Below, piece by piece: positions 8,701-17,729 of a stretch of 64,000 nt of DNA (positions are counted from its first letter, which is position 1; the number at the start of each line of letters is the position of its first letter). A model generated the notes under the pieces. It ran no database searches and had not been told where the DNA came from. It was given only the letters and a program-made list of their open reading frames with translations. A program made the translations under genes and the position numbers. Source of the stretch: Catenulispora pinisilvae (GTDB lineage Bacteria > Actinomycetota > Actinomycetes > Streptomycetales > Catenulisporaceae); NCBI RefSeq assembly GCF_015356865.1, contig NZ_JAAFZA010000019.1, positions 1 through 64,000 of the forward strand. Direction: 5' to 3'.

Positions 8701-10594
8701 GGTCGGCGTCGTCGATCCAGCCTCGGAGCTTGTCGGTCCAGTCGTCTTTGGCCTGTTCGGCATCTCGTTGGGCGTCCGCGGCGGTAGCTAGGGCGGCACG
8801 GGCTTGTCCGGCGGCGTGGGTGCCTACGGTGGCGCGATCGGCAAGCGTGGAACGCGCTTGGCGGACACCGCGGATGCCTTGTTCGATGGCGAACAGTTGT
8901 GCCAATCGGGCCCGCTCGGCGCGCTGAAGCCACGCCTTGGCCCGTGTCTCCACATTCTCCGGAGTGAACGGCGGGGCCGGTTCGCCTTGCAGTAGCTGGC
9001 CGCTGCGGCCAGCCCACGTGTTAGTCAGTTCGGCAAGGTGGACCAGCAGCTCCTGCAGATGACCCTCGGCGTCACGCAGTCCTTGTTCTGCTAGTTCGGC
9101 GGCCTCCTCGGCCTCCTCACGCCGGGTCGTGGCCGCGGTCGCCAAGTCGTGGGCGCTACGGCCGGCCTCGACGAGTCGGGTCAGCGTGCTCAACTGCTTG
9201 CGGCTGTCTTCGGCTGTGTCATCGACCTGCTGCTGTGCCTCTTGCAGTTCCTGCGCCGACAGCTCGGCACCGGTGGTGCATGTGTCGACCAGGTTCCGGT
9301 GGGCTTCCCGGACGAGGATTGCGTCCTCCGCAGACTTACGGGCGGCGTCTTGGGCTGTGTTGGCGTTGCCTCGGGCGCGGTCGGCTGCGGTCTTCAGGGT
9401 TCCCGCGCTGGTGGTGGCGGTGCCGGCTTGCCCGCGGGCGGTGTCGGCGGCGGCGCTTAGGTTCGCTGCGTACAGCTCCTTGGCTTTGACTTCTTCCAGC
9501 AGCGGAGCGAGGTCTTTGCCTTCGCGGTAGTCCTCGCTGGCCCGCAACCCGTCCAAAGTGCCGTTCTGCTCGGCGATCTTGCTGCGCGTCCGCTCGCTGT
9601 CGACACCGTTGTTAGCGATCTGGCCTTCGATCACCTTCACCCGCTTGCCGATCTTGCCTGCGGTTTCGTCCGCGCGGGCGACGGCGGCGTGCAATGCCAG
9701 CAGATCGTGGGCTCGGGTCCGCAAAGCACTGCGCGCGTAGTCGCGGTAGGTGCGCTCCAGCGTCCTCAGCGCAGATCGGATCTCGTTGAGCTCGCGGAGG
9801 TTGTCGCGGTGCCGGTCCAAGCGGTCGTACCCGTCGGCGATCGATTCGATCACGGCAGCGTCCAGTGGAGCCAGCGAGTCGCGCAGGATCGCCGCCAAGC
9901 CGCTCTCCGACAGGCCGTCGGACAGTTTCGGGCGGCGCAGCTGAGTCAGCGCCTTGCGTAACGCCTCGTACTTGTGGGCGTCCAGACTGTACAGGACGCG
10001 GTTGCATTCCTCGCGGTGCTTCTGGGGTGTGCGGATCGCCCCGGGCAGACCTGCTTGTGCGGCCGTGGCAAGTAGAGTTCCCAGGCCGTCCTTGTTGACC
10101 GGTTCGGTGCCGCGGCGGAAACCCGGTAGCTGCACGCCGAAACGGGCGGTGGTGGTGAAATACCAGGCGTTGACGTTGCCGCCGGAACGGGTGGCCTCCA
10201 GGCCGGCGCCGGCCGTGAAGTACTCTGGCAGACCGTCTGTGCCGACACGGCCGAACTCGATCCACACGTAGCCGCGGGCGCTTTCCCGGGCGGCGGTCTT
10301 GTCGTGGCCCAGCAGCCAGGTGTACATGCCACGGTTGCGTCCGCCGAAGGTCGACAGCCGCTCCGGGGACATGTCAGCGTCCAGCAGGTAGGGCAGTAGC
10401 ACTTCCAGCGCCATCGACTTGCCGTTGCCGTTGGCGCCGCGGAACAGCAGCCGGCCGTTGTAGAAGACGAACTCCTGAACGTCGTAGCGGAACACGCCGA
10501 CGATCCCCGCACGCAGCGGCTGCCACCGTCCCAGCCGCGCAACGGGCATGCCGCACAGAATGTCGTCGGGCAGGGTCAGGGTATTGACGGTCAC
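5741..10594 (-). CDS. jetC: Wadjet type II SMC-like ATPase JetC (TIGR02680)
   Basis: 1617 residues. The Walker A is at residues 53-60 (GANGNGKS). Two long Ala/Glu/Arg-rich coiled-coil segments flank a central hinge-like stretch around residues 700-820. Near the C-terminus are the ABC signature (ALSGGEKAVAL, about residue 1490) and a Walker B (LILLDEVFAGI). This is a complete SMC/MukB-like ATPase. The start is a GTG at 10594 that overlaps the jetB stop as GTGA, giving translational coupling. By analogy with structures of Wadjet complexes, JetC dimerises, binds JetA/JetB and drives loop extrusion on circular DNA. No disrupting frameshift was seen along the 4.8 kb, so the motor appears functional. 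Confidence 0.92.
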   Translation of the reverse strand: MTVNTLTLPDDILCGMPVARLGRWQPLRAGIVGVFRYDVQEFVFYNGRLLFRGANGNGKSMALEVLLPYLLDADMSPERLSTFGGRNRGMYTWLLGHDKTAARESARGYVWIEFGRVGTDGLPEYFTAGAGLEATRSGGNVNAWYFTTTARFGVQLPGFRRGTEPVNKDGLGTLLATAAQAGLPGAIRTPQKHREECNRVLYSLDAHKYEALRKALTQLRRPKLSDGLSESGLAAILRDSLAPLDAAVIESIADGYDRLDRHRDNLRELNEIRSALRTLERTYRDYARSALRTRAHDLLALHAAVARADETAGKIGKRVKVIEGQIANNGVDSERTRSKIAEQNGTLDGLRASEDYREGKDLAPLLEEVKAKELYAANLSAAADTARGQAGTATTSAGTLKTAADRARGNANTAQDAARKSAEDAILVREAHRNLVDTCTTGAELSAQELQEAQQQVDDTAEDSRKQLSTLTRLVEAGRSAHDLATAATTRREEAEEAAELAEQGLRDAEGHLQELLVHLAELTNTWAGRSGQLLQGEPAPPFTPENVETRAKAWLQRAERARLAQLFAIEQGIRGVRQARSTLADRATVGTHAAGQARAALATAADAQRDAEQAKDDWTDKLRGWIDDADQLLGASTVELPELTANPSQWAQWRDQARQAHAKASARALEELNTERAEIGTVTGPLEAEIESLNVELQELTIGGRTTLPEPYTRRTARAGRPGAPFFQLTDFRDPDLDADRAAQLEAALIGAEIADAWVSPDGRLLTDSGTPLCDIQLVPAGPASATPLSAALRCDPAGAQAAGVDIDVVNAILDRITLCEDNQDDARVGLAVAWNGTWRTAISHGAHTQDSAYLIGEASRERARRRRMDTIGRLLTALDNQLRPLREQLEALQTRQTGLEQAQQAADGQADRLPDPGPMTDAEANAGLTRGLADAACRLLEPAIQAITTAIADATSRARTALGAARSGTTAAPLPASDPAPPQADMAPQELLAAFQTAENAAAATLTDTDAAIAEAEVALARHRSQLAAEATAPTSAELPAARAELASTRAAATAAGQTLGTATTDETKALAHSRDQRTIATAALTAAGLADHGEDLEDIRRRVAAWYTTARTYLQELERAEAAERQAAEAAATAKDFAQDAQTAADNAAGPNDEAARARAKYTALHQRLGTAFGEIEALIEQQAAEITELEKHLSELGAALPPLHGELGATNAKADEARRTLQELRGKLPAKMGALIAACAVQLPAAAEWDIPAPQDADPEAALATARFIIDLAEDGRPAPELEDAVNTTTRARHDAEASLGNRLTLTERWTDGVFVVEAKRGGNLQTLRDTANEIKQELIIAEGLIEREEGELLEQFLDTDVRRQVTARIDAAKAQNKAMNVLLDNHGTSSGVKILLKWVPDKAAEGFTPEVVELLDAEFDASPTSKARLAAFFKGRIATLRAQNDGRTWRDLLSQMLDYRTWYRYEIKYKYEAGEWTNLSSKEHGALSGGEKAVALHLPLFAAAAIHTTAAAVRDTTDPTRPGCPRLILLDEVFAGISEDNRGGLFDLVRKLDMDLIATSPDETGMYSELDGIAVYHLIKHQSLPGTLAVRSVWDGFDSHDLLESDMAREGF

Positions 10595-11841
10595 AGATCT
10601 TCCTCCGGGAACAACGCCTGCTGGTTCTCATCGACGGCGGCATCCGGCCTTGCCGATAGCGATTCGGCCTCCACGCTTAGCACCCATCGGTGTGCCGCCG
10701 AGCTGGCCCGCCAGCCGTCTGCGTCGCGGGCGACCAGCCCGAACCTGGACAAGAGCCTCAAAGCCTGGGCGGTGAGCCGCCTGTGCCCGTCGTCGTCGCG
10801 AAACGACTTCGCCCAGCGCGGATGGTCCCGGAACAGGTCCGCGATGAAGTCGTGGGTCTGACGCTCACGAACCCACTGCCCGGGCTCCGTCACGATGTAG
10901 CTCGCCAGCAGCAGCGCAGCGTTGGAGACGATGGTGTCCTTCGGCAGGATCATGCTGGCCGGTGCTGCGGACGTGTCGACGGCCGCCCAATACTCCGCCC
11001 GGCACTCCAGCTCCATCCCGGCCTCGGCGAGCCAACCTTTGATCCTGGGCCGATCAGCGGTGAGACGTTGCCGCTCGTCGTCGTCGAGTGCGCCGATGTC
11101 ACACACTGCGTCGTCCAGCAGGCGCCGCATCACCCGGTTCAGGGCTCGGCGATGCCGTCCCGGTCGGTCCTGTTCGTCGTGTTCGTCGCCGGGTCCGCTG
11201 CTCAGCAGGTCGGTCCAGGACGACGCCGCGGCCGGCGGGACCGGTGCGGCGATCAGCAGCGCCAGGCGCCGCTCGTCGATCTCGTAGAGCACGTTGGTCT
11301 CGACGTTGGTCGCGCGGTCCTGGATGTAGTCGCCGCCGACGCGGTGGCGCTCAGCCAAAACGCCGAGGGACTCCAGCAGCCCGATTGCGCGCAGGAGTCT
11401 GCGGCGCTCCCCCCTGCCCACGGCCCGCTTGGGGTTGTCGGGGTCATACGTCCTCACCCCGGCGCGCAGGGTCATGTCGGCTACGGCCTCGGCGATTGCT
11501 TTCAAGCTAATCCTGGCACGGCTGTGCTCGCCCAGCGCCGCGGCCAGCGCGCACAGCAGGACATACGTGCGCCGGTCGAACGGCCGATCGCCGGCGTCGA
11601 GCGCCGGCGGCGCGTACCCGTCGGCGGAGCTGATCTTCGCCAGTCTGGCGAAGCCCCGCCGTACATCGGTGTGCAGGATCCATCCGCAGGATTCGGCGAA
11701 CCATTCGCGCAGCCAGCTCTCATGCACGGCGATGCCTGTGAACCCGTTCTCGGTGCGGCCGACCATCGGGGAGTCCAGTAGTTGGCGGATCGCCTGCGCC
11801 CGGGCCGCAGCGGCTTCTTGGGCCGCGACGTCGACGATCAC
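10591..11841 (-). CDS. jetB: Wadjet type II subunit JetB (DUF2398/TIGR02678, kite-like)
   Basis: About 416 residues from a GTG at 11841 that overlaps the jetA stop (GTGA, 11838-11841). Although the frame is open further upstream, that upstream part overlaps jetA and is Arg/Pro-rich, so the coupled GTG is preferred. The protein shows the DUF2398 pattern: an N-terminal helix AAAARAQAIRQLLDSPMVGR, then winged-helix regions (DRRTYVLLCALAAALGEHS), and GESLGVLAERHR-type segments. JetB corresponds to the MukE/kite subunit that holds the SMC ring with JetA. It is followed by jetC with a 4-bp overlap. The family name is recalled from the TIGR02677-02680 cluster rather than searched. Confidence 0.85.
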   Translation of the reverse strand: MIVDVAAQEAAAARAQAIRQLLDSPMVGRTENGFTGIAVHESWLREWFAESCGWILHTDVRRGFARLAKISSADGYAPPALDAGDRPFDRRTYVLLCALAAALGEHSRARISLKAIAEAVADMTLRAGVRTYDPDNPKRAVGRGERRRLLRAIGLLESLGVLAERHRVGGDYIQDRATNVETNVLYEIDERRLALLIAAPVPPAAASSWTDLLSSGPGDEHDEQDRPGRHRRALNRVMRRLLDDAVCDIGALDDDERQRLTADRPRIKGWLAEAGMELECRAEYWAAVDTSAAPASMILPKDTIVSNAALLLASYIVTEPGQWVRERQTHDFIADLFRDHPRWAKSFRDDDGHRRLTAQALRLLSRFGLVARDADGWRASSAAHRWVLSVEAESLSARPDAAVDENQQALFPEEDL

Positions 11842-13418
11842 GGTGCCGGCCTGCGTCGAGTCGGGATGACCTCCAACTCGTAGTCTGGCAGGATCCACCG
11901 GCCGTCCGGGGACTTCACACAAGCCGCAGCCATCGGATCCGGGTCGCGCAGACGGATGCGCAGCCGGCCGTCGACCGAGGCGACGCTGTGCCACCCCTCG
12001 CTGTTCTGTTCGCTAGCCTCCGCCCGGGAGATCAACCTCGCCAGCAGTTTCAGGGTGTCGCGGTCCAGGACGAGGTCCGCCTGCGAAAGCCGGATCCGGC
12101 CCAGGGCGGTCAGGGTGTCGGCGGTCGCGGCGGCCAGGGCTATCTCCTGCAGGGCATCTTGGGCGAGCAGCTGCTTGGTTGCCGAGTGGTCGGCCAGATT
12201 GGGCGCTCGGCGCACCGTCTCGCCGTGCTCGTTGGTCTTCAGCCGCAATGTCACGGCGATCGCCGGCGCGTCCGCGGCGGCGATGCCGGCGGGCACCGTG
12301 TCGACGTCCGGGTGGATGTCATGCAGGTGGGCGGCGGGGGTGAGTCCGAACGCGGCCTTCCACACATGGTGCAGTTCGCTCTCGGGGGCCTCGTCGAAGA
12401 TCCTTGCCAACTGCAGCAGGTCGCCGGTGCGCGCCGACGGCAGCGTGCCGGCCTCCCGGATCCGCTCGGCGGCGCGCAGCACGCCGTGCACGGCTTGCCT
12501 GGTCCGGTTGGCCAGCACGCCCACGCCCGTGGCGGCGCCCGGGTCGTCACTGAACCAAGCGATGACCGCCTCCAGCTGCCGAGCGGCAGCCTCGGCCCAC
12601 TCGGTCACCACGTCGCGGCCGTCGACGGCGCGCTGACCGGACGCTCTCGCCCCGGCACGCAGGTTCGCTCGCCTGCGCAGCGGTTCGACAGCCGCCAGCT
12701 TGCGGGTACGTTCCCTGATATCGGGGGCAAGATCGTCCAGCTCGGCGACGAATCCGGCGAGGTAGGCGATCGTGTCGCGTTTGAAGCTCTGGAACTCCTG
12801 AGCCGTAAGCCGGGGCACCGACAACATCCGGTTCACCTGCTGCATGAACAGCGCCGCGTTGCCGGTCAATGCCTTGAACGCAGCCTTCAGCTCCTCAGCA
12901 CGGGTGTAGACGGCCTCACCGTCCGGTGTCGTCGACCCTAGTTGCTCGACCAGGACATCTAGGACGGCGACGATCTGCCGTAGCAGGACGGTCTGCAGTC
13001 CGCCGACCTTCCGCAGGTTCTGCTCCAACGACACGATCGTCTCGTGGACGATCTCCCCGGCTGGGGTGAGGTCATAGACGTAGGCGTTGCGCTCGTACTG
13101 ATCGACGGTGGCGACACCGTCGTCGTCGAAATGCTGGGTAAGGTTCCCCCACTCGAACAGCGTCCCGAGCCGCTGCTCGACGTCGCCGACGGCAAGGCTC
13201 GTCGGCCAGCCCGACTCAAGCAGCCGAGCATGCACATCCTCGGGGCGCATCTGCGACTGGTACGCGGCGGCCCCCTCGAGGAAGACGTCCATGATCCGTT
13301 GGTAGAGCTGCGTATGGGGCACTCCTGCGGTCGCGTAGGTCAGCAGCGTTCCGAGTTCAGCGCGGCGGCCGACCCAGTCCTGCTCCCCGCCACCCCCACG
13401 ATCCGGGACTGCCGACAC
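11838..13418 (-). CDS. jetA: Wadjet type II subunit JetA (DUF2397/TIGR02677, kleisin-like)
   Basis: About 526 residues; first gene of the operon. A GGAGG lies 6 bases before GTG 13418, which I prefer to the TTG immediately upstream at 13421. Features typical of DUF2397 proteins are visible: an N-terminal winged-helix segment (TPAGEIVHETIVSLEQNLRK), a long helical middle, and a C-terminal DGRLRIRLRDPD...WILPDYELEV stretch. JetA is the kleisin/MukF-like subunit that bridges the JetC heads. Upstream (13419-13686) there is no gene, so the operon promoter should lie there, although no clear consensus boxes were picked out. The end overlaps jetB by GTGA. Confidence 0.85.
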   Translation of the reverse strand: MSAVPDRGGGGEQDWVGRRAELGTLLTYATAGVPHTQLYQRIMDVFLEGAAAYQSQMRPEDVHARLLESGWPTSLAVGDVEQRLGTLFEWGNLTQHFDDDGVATVDQYERNAYVYDLTPAGEIVHETIVSLEQNLRKVGGLQTVLLRQIVAVLDVLVEQLGSTTPDGEAVYTRAEELKAAFKALTGNAALFMQQVNRMLSVPRLTAQEFQSFKRDTIAYLAGFVAELDDLAPDIRERTRKLAAVEPLRRRANLRAGARASGQRAVDGRDVVTEWAEAAARQLEAVIAWFSDDPGAATGVGVLANRTRQAVHGVLRAAERIREAGTLPSARTGDLLQLARIFDEAPESELHHVWKAAFGLTPAAHLHDIHPDVDTVPAGIAAADAPAIAVTLRLKTNEHGETVRRAPNLADHSATKQLLAQDALQEIALAAATADTLTALGRIRLSQADLVLDRDTLKLLARLISRAEASEQNSEGWHSVASVDGRLRIRLRDPDPMAAACVKSPDGRWILPDYELEVIPTRRRPAP

Positions 13419-13686
13419 CAATTACCTCCATATGCTGGCCCGATCAAGCCAACCTATTACGAAACAGACGAGTAGATCATCATGCCATCGCTACCGAGAA
13501 GGTCGCTCGCGACCCCAAATCGCGCGGTCGCCCTTCGCTCGCGGCGGAACGCACACGGTGATGCCCCCGTAGGAAATGGTGCCAGGCACGACGACAAGCT
13601 GCCAGAAGGCTGACGGACTATCTGATTCCCTCTCGGTCACTACCAGCGACACCCACTCACGTCGGCTTTCCTGCACGACATGGGTT

Positions 13687-15033
13687 CTATGCCGCGACAC
13701 GGTGCTGGGCGAGCTTGGCCAGCACCACCTGGTTGGCTTCCCAGCCGTCGGGAAACTTCGCCTCGACCGACAGGTGCACCGGCTCTGTCGAGGCATGGCT
13801 GTCCAGCAGATCACTGATCCCGGTGCGCGCGACGACGATGCAGGCTTGGCGGTGCCGGGAGGTGAGCACGCATAACCGCCCCGCCTCCAGATGGAAGCCG
13901 GTGGCATCCCGGCGTCCCGACAAGGGATGCACAACGATGACGACCTCGAACTCACGGCCCTGCAATCGGTTTGCGGTGTCCACGGCCACTGCCGGGGCGG
14001 CGGGGTTGCCGGTGCGGACGAGCGCGGCGCGCACCAGGTCGGCCTGGTCCCGGTGGGCGACGCCGATGGCGATGTCGCCGGCGGAAAGGGGCCGACCGTC
14101 CGGATGGCGTTCACAAGCACCGACCGCGCCGCGAGCCAGAAGGCGTGCGGCCAGATCGGCGGCGGTCTGGATGGTTTCGGCGTCAGTTCGTGGAACGTGG
14201 CGGCGGGGCAATTCGTGGAGTGCCCATCCGGTGGTGAACGCCATCGTCAGCGTTTCGTCCAGATATGAGCCGCCGAATCCAGCAGTGCGGAACTCCAGCG
14301 TGCGCGTGTCCGGTCCGGTGCCTGAGCGAAAGCCTTCGAAGGGGTAGAACGCCGTGGAGATGGTGGGCGCGGCTGACGCGGGAAGCCGCCACGAGACCGG
14401 GAGCCGGTGCACGGGGATGCCCTTGTTGTGCTCTAACATCACGGTTACCCCGTTGAGCGTCGGATCGTATGGCAACCCGATCCACCGCTCGGTGCCGACG
14501 ACTGTGAACGGGTCCAGCTGTCCGGGGTCGCCGACAAAGAGCCCGCGATCGAACCGCTCGACAATCTGCAGAAGCATGTCCGAGCGCATCTGATAGGACT
14601 CGTCCAGGATCGCCCAGCCGAACGTGCCGTCACGGACCGTGGCCCACTTGGCGGAGGTGCCGACGATGATCTGGCAGCCGGCCAAGTCGCGCAGGGTGTT
14701 GCCGACGACGGTGTTCACCGGATCCGATACCGACGGCGGCGGGAGGTAACTGGAGCCGGACAGCCGCCCGATGACGACATCCGGCCGTGCTGCGGCCAGG
14801 CGCACCATCAGGTCGTCGACCTGGTTGTTAGTCTGCGCGACGATGATCGGGCGTTCGGCGCCGTCGACGAGTTCGCCCGCGGCACGCACCACCAGGGTGC
14901 TCTTGCCAGCCCCGGGCGGGGAGTCGACAACGACCGCCTTGTGGCTGGTATGGGACAGATCGTCCATGATCGCGGTGATCGCCGCGTCCGCAGCTGCGGC
15001 TGGATCGAACGGCGCCTCGTGGTCAGTCTGCAT
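13687..15033 (-). CDS. Superfamily 1 DNA helicase (UPF1/Dna2-like)
   Basis: 448 residues carrying all main SF1 motifs in order: Walker A PPGAGKS (about 39-45), motif Ia IIVAQTNNQVDD, Walker B WAILDESYQ (DE at 144-145), motif III VGDPGQLDPF (167-176), an arginine motif SWRLP, motif V TANRLQGREFEVVIV, and motif VI CVLTSRHRQACIVV. This is the UPF1-like SF1B pattern also found in the helicase half of Dna2. It is the last gene of a four-gene minus-strand operon, its start overlapping the preceding gene by 11 bases. That preceding set includes a Cas4-like nuclease, so nuclease and helicase may act together on DNA ends. The specific partner assignment is inference. Confidence 0.82.
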   Translation of the reverse strand: MQTDHEAPFDPAAAADAAITAIMDDLSHTSHKAVVVDSPPGAGKSTLVVRAAGELVDGAERPIIVAQTNNQVDDLMVRLAAARPDVVIGRLSGSSYLPPPSVSDPVNTVVGNTLRDLAGCQIIVGTSAKWATVRDGTFGWAILDESYQMRSDMLLQIVERFDRGLFVGDPGQLDPFTVVGTERWIGLPYDPTLNGVTVMLEHNKGIPVHRLPVSWRLPASAAPTISTAFYPFEGFRSGTGPDTRTLEFRTAGFGGSYLDETLTMAFTTGWALHELPRRHVPRTDAETIQTAADLAARLLARGAVGACERHPDGRPLSAGDIAIGVAHRDQADLVRAALVRTGNPAAPAVAVDTANRLQGREFEVVIVVHPLSGRRDATGFHLEAGRLCVLTSRHRQACIVVARTGISDLLDSHASTEPVHLSVEAKFPDGWEANQVVLAKLAQHRVAA

Positions 15034-16537
15034 CGCCCCACCCTTCGGCGGCGTCTGTGTCAGTGTCGGGGTCTTCGTCGGCCAGGCTGCTGTGCGTCCA
15101 GGGGATGCTGTCCGGTTCCGGGAACACCGGGGTCGGCCGCCAACCGGGGTCGGGCAGGTAGGCGATGCGCTGCCCGAGCGACGGCACAGTGCCTTTCTGC
15201 GGGACGACGCCGCGGCCCATGCCGCCGGTGATCTCGACGGTGATTTGCGTCGACTCCTCGTCTGGGGCCGAGGAGATGATCAGCGCCTTGTGGTTGTTCG
15301 GCATAGACGGGCTGATCAGGATGACTCCGGGTGCCAGACGCACAGGGTCATCGGTGGTCACGGTGATCCGCGGGCGGGGCACCCGTCGGTTCTTTGCGGT
15401 GGTGACCACCCGGTCGGTCTCGGCGGCGGTAACGGTGCCGGCGAACGCCTCGCCAACGCTGCGCAGGTCGGCGAGCACGAGGGAGTCGTCGAAGGCCATA
15501 TCGGCCTCGAAATCGGCCTGGGCTCGCTCCAGGCGGCTCAATCGTCGTGCTGCGCCGATCGCGGCGTCGCGTTTGCGCTGCGGGAGTGCTCCCTCGTCCT
15601 GGTAGTCGGAGTAGGCGGTGAAGGAGGCGAGGTCGCGCTCGAACCGGGCAGCGGTGCGCGGTGCCTCCGGGACGGCGCGGAGCAGCGAGATCGCTGACCA
15701 CATCAGCCGCCAGGTGGGTTTGATCTGCTCGCCGATCAGCTCTCGCAGGTCGGTCTCGGCGGCGGTGATCGCCGTTGGGTCGCCGAGTGCCCGGGCGTCG
15801 TCGAATCGCTTCACCGCCGGCGCAAGGTAGGTCTTGTCGAATTCCGGCGAGGTGGCCGGTCCCGCCGGTGGGCACACGGCCGGGTTCTCGGCGTCGGCGA
15901 TCGCCTGCTCGACGCTCACACCGTCCGCCGGGGCGATCCACCCCATGATCGACGCAAGGTTCTGGTCCTCCATGACGCTCTGACCGGTGGCCCAGTGCTC
16001 ACCGAGCATTCCCGTGACCGGAAGCAACATCGAGGTGCCCGCCTGCTCGGCAGACTCGGCCAGGAACGTCAGCCACATCCCGAGGAGCGGCACCACCGGC
16101 TGCACCGGATAGTCGCCGTCGGTCTTGCGGAACCGGCACATCCGGCCCAGGTCGGCCAAGACTTTGATGCCGCCGGGGTTCGGGACCAAGATCTGGGGCG
16201 CGTCGCTGTACCGGGAGGTCGGGCCGTCGCCGCGGGAGGTGACGTCGCGGCGGTGCAGTCGGTGGGAGTTGATGTAGTCCATCACGATCCGGCCCAGGTC
16301 GGCTGCGAATGCGAAGCGCTGGTCTCGGTTACGTGGCTGGTCGACGACCAGCAGTTTCGGGGCAGTCCGGGCCGTCCCAGCCATCGCCGCCAGCGGGGCA
16401 CCGGCCTCGCCAGCCATGGTCAGCGGCACGATCACCAACGGTTTGATCGACAGGCGGCGGTGACGGAAGACGGTGAGCGGCACCGCACGCATCTGCTCCA
16501 TCGCCTCCAGGTGCGCCATCGCTGACACTTTGCTCAT
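15023..16537 (-). CDS. Unknown protein of nuclease-helicase cassette (504 aa)
   Basis: 504 residues from ATG 16537, which overlaps the upstream nuclease stop as ATGA. A longer frame to 16735 exists but its extension is Arg-rich and overlaps the nuclease gene. I do not recognise the family. Residues 15-110 contain hydrophobic strands (SIKPLVIVPLTMAGEAG, APKLLVVDQPRNRD) and APQILVPNPGGIKVLADLG. The centre is helical and charged. The C-terminus has a beta-rich stretch (RITVTTDDPVRLAPGVILI, STQITVEITGGMGRG) and an acidic tail. No catalytic motif is obvious. Tight coupling to a Fe-S nuclease upstream and to a helicase downstream suggests a dedicated subunit of the same complex. Confidence 0.7.
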   Translation of the reverse strand: MSKVSAMAHLEAMEQMRAVPLTVFRHRRLSIKPLVIVPLTMAGEAGAPLAAMAGTARTAPKLLVVDQPRNRDQRFAFAADLGRIVMDYINSHRLHRRDVTSRGDGPTSRYSDAPQILVPNPGGIKVLADLGRMCRFRKTDGDYPVQPVVPLLGMWLTFLAESAEQAGTSMLLPVTGMLGEHWATGQSVMEDQNLASIMGWIAPADGVSVEQAIADAENPAVCPPAGPATSPEFDKTYLAPAVKRFDDARALGDPTAITAAETDLRELIGEQIKPTWRLMWSAISLLRAVPEAPRTAARFERDLASFTAYSDYQDEGALPQRKRDAAIGAARRLSRLERAQADFEADMAFDDSLVLADLRSVGEAFAGTVTAAETDRVVTTAKNRRVPRPRITVTTDDPVRLAPGVILISPSMPNNHKALIISSAPDEESTQITVEITGGMGRGVVPQKGTVPSLGQRIAYLPDPGWRPTPVFPEPDSIPWTHSSLADEDPDTDTDAAEGWGDAD

Positions 16538-17685
16538 GCCGCAGCCCCCGCCCCGCCGGGCTGGCCGAGGACCTCGGCGCGCAGGCGCGCAGCGTGTCGC
16601 AGCGCAGCGGCCATCTCGGCCTGGTCTACGTCCGCGGTGAGCTCGCCGCGCGCCAGACCCAAGGCCATGGTGGCAGTGTCGATTCCGCCGAGTTGTTCGC
16701 GCACTGTGGGGCCGAGCACATCCAGCGATGCGCATGCGCGAGCGCGGGACCGGCAGAAGAACGCCATCTCGCAGTGACTCAAGCAGTCCGGGCGGTACAG
16801 CGCAGGCACCTGATCCAGCGCCGCGGCGAGTTCTTCGGCCGGGCGCTGCGCCTTGCCAGCCTCATCGACGGCGAGGTCGAACGTGAGCTCTTCAGGTAGC
16901 AGGGACACCAAGTCGCCGATGCGCTCGATCCGAGTAAGCTGGCGGGTTAGCGTGGCGACCTGCTTGCGGGCGTCGACGAACGCCGCAGTGGGGCTGTTGG
17001 TGAAGTCTTTGGGCGCGACGAGCACGATCGTGTCAGACACGGCGTCCGGGCCGATCCCGGCCTCGGCCAGCATCGCGCGCAACGCGATGACATAGGCGCT
17101 GGCCTGTGTCGTTGCCGCCTTGACCTGGGCCGGGTCGGCCTGGTCATCGATGATCGGGAAGCTTTTGATCTCCACAACGTGGAACCGGTCCTCGATGCGG
17201 AACGCCACCAGGTCCGGCTCGAGGAACACCGTGTGTCCGCCGACCTGCAGACGCAGCATTGGGTGGTCGTACAGCGTTCCGGGAAACTTCCCAAGAGCCG
17301 TGTTCACCAGCAGCTGTCGGGTGCGGGTGCAGCGGACTTCAGGGCTGGCGTTCCCGCCGACATCGTTCAGGTCCTGATACGCCACCTCCGGAAGCGTCAG
17401 TTTCAAGGTTTCGCGCAGTACGCGGATCAGCTCCGCGCAGCCGTTGGCCTTGACCAATGCTTCGAAGGCGTTGCCACGGGCGATAGCGAAGGGGGACTGG
17501 CCGAACGGCGTCGGGAAGCCGGCGTGCGCGGCGATTGCGGCCTTGTCAGAGCCGGAAGCATCCAGCACAGCCCGCAGCGTGCAGCGGGGGTTGTTCTCCA
17601 GCGCGGCCAAAGACCGGGCGCTGTATGTCAGGCGCGGTGCAGAGCCGCGTAGCCCGTCGAGACGTTCGTCGACTGCTGCTTTCAC
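16534..17685 (-). CDS. RecB-family PD-(D/E)XK nuclease with Cas4/AddB-like Fe-S cysteines
   Basis: 383 residues. The RecB-nuclease signatures appear in order: RGNAFE (70-75), LEPDLVAF with D158, VVEIKSF with E172 and K174, and the QxxxY motif QASAY with Q194 and Y198. One Cys near the N-terminus (C35, NNPRC) and a C-terminal group C301-x3-C305-x5-C311 (with a further C318) reproduce the one-plus-three cysteine arrangement that holds a 4Fe-4S cluster around the nuclease in Cas4, AddB and Dna2. Members act on single strands or DNA ends. There is no CRISPR locus nearby, so it is not an adaptation Cas4. It is second in the operon and followed by the 504-residue unknown protein with ATGA overlap. 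Confidence 0.82.
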   Translation of the reverse strand: MKAAVDERLDGLRGSAPRLTYSARSLAALENNPRCTLRAVLDASGSDKAAIAAHAGFPTPFGQSPFAIARGNAFEALVKANGCAELIRVLRETLKLTLPEVAYQDLNDVGGNASPEVRCTRTRQLLVNTALGKFPGTLYDHPMLRLQVGGHTVFLEPDLVAFRIEDRFHVVEIKSFPIIDDQADPAQVKAATTQASAYVIALRAMLAEAGIGPDAVSDTIVLVAPKDFTNSPTAAFVDARKQVATLTRQLTRIERIGDLVSLLPEELTFDLAVDEAGKAQRPAEELAAALDQVPALYRPDCLSHCEMAFFCRSRARACASLDVLGPTVREQLGGIDTATMALGLARGELTADVDQAEMAAALRHAARLRAEVLGQPGGAGAAA

Positions 17686-17729
17686 GGTGTCGGGATCCTT
17701 GAAGGGGAAGAGGGGATCGCTGGCGGGGG

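Noticed and set aside
16534-17685. CRISPR Cas4
   Set aside because: The nuclease has Cas4-like cysteines, but there is no repeat array or other cas gene in the window.
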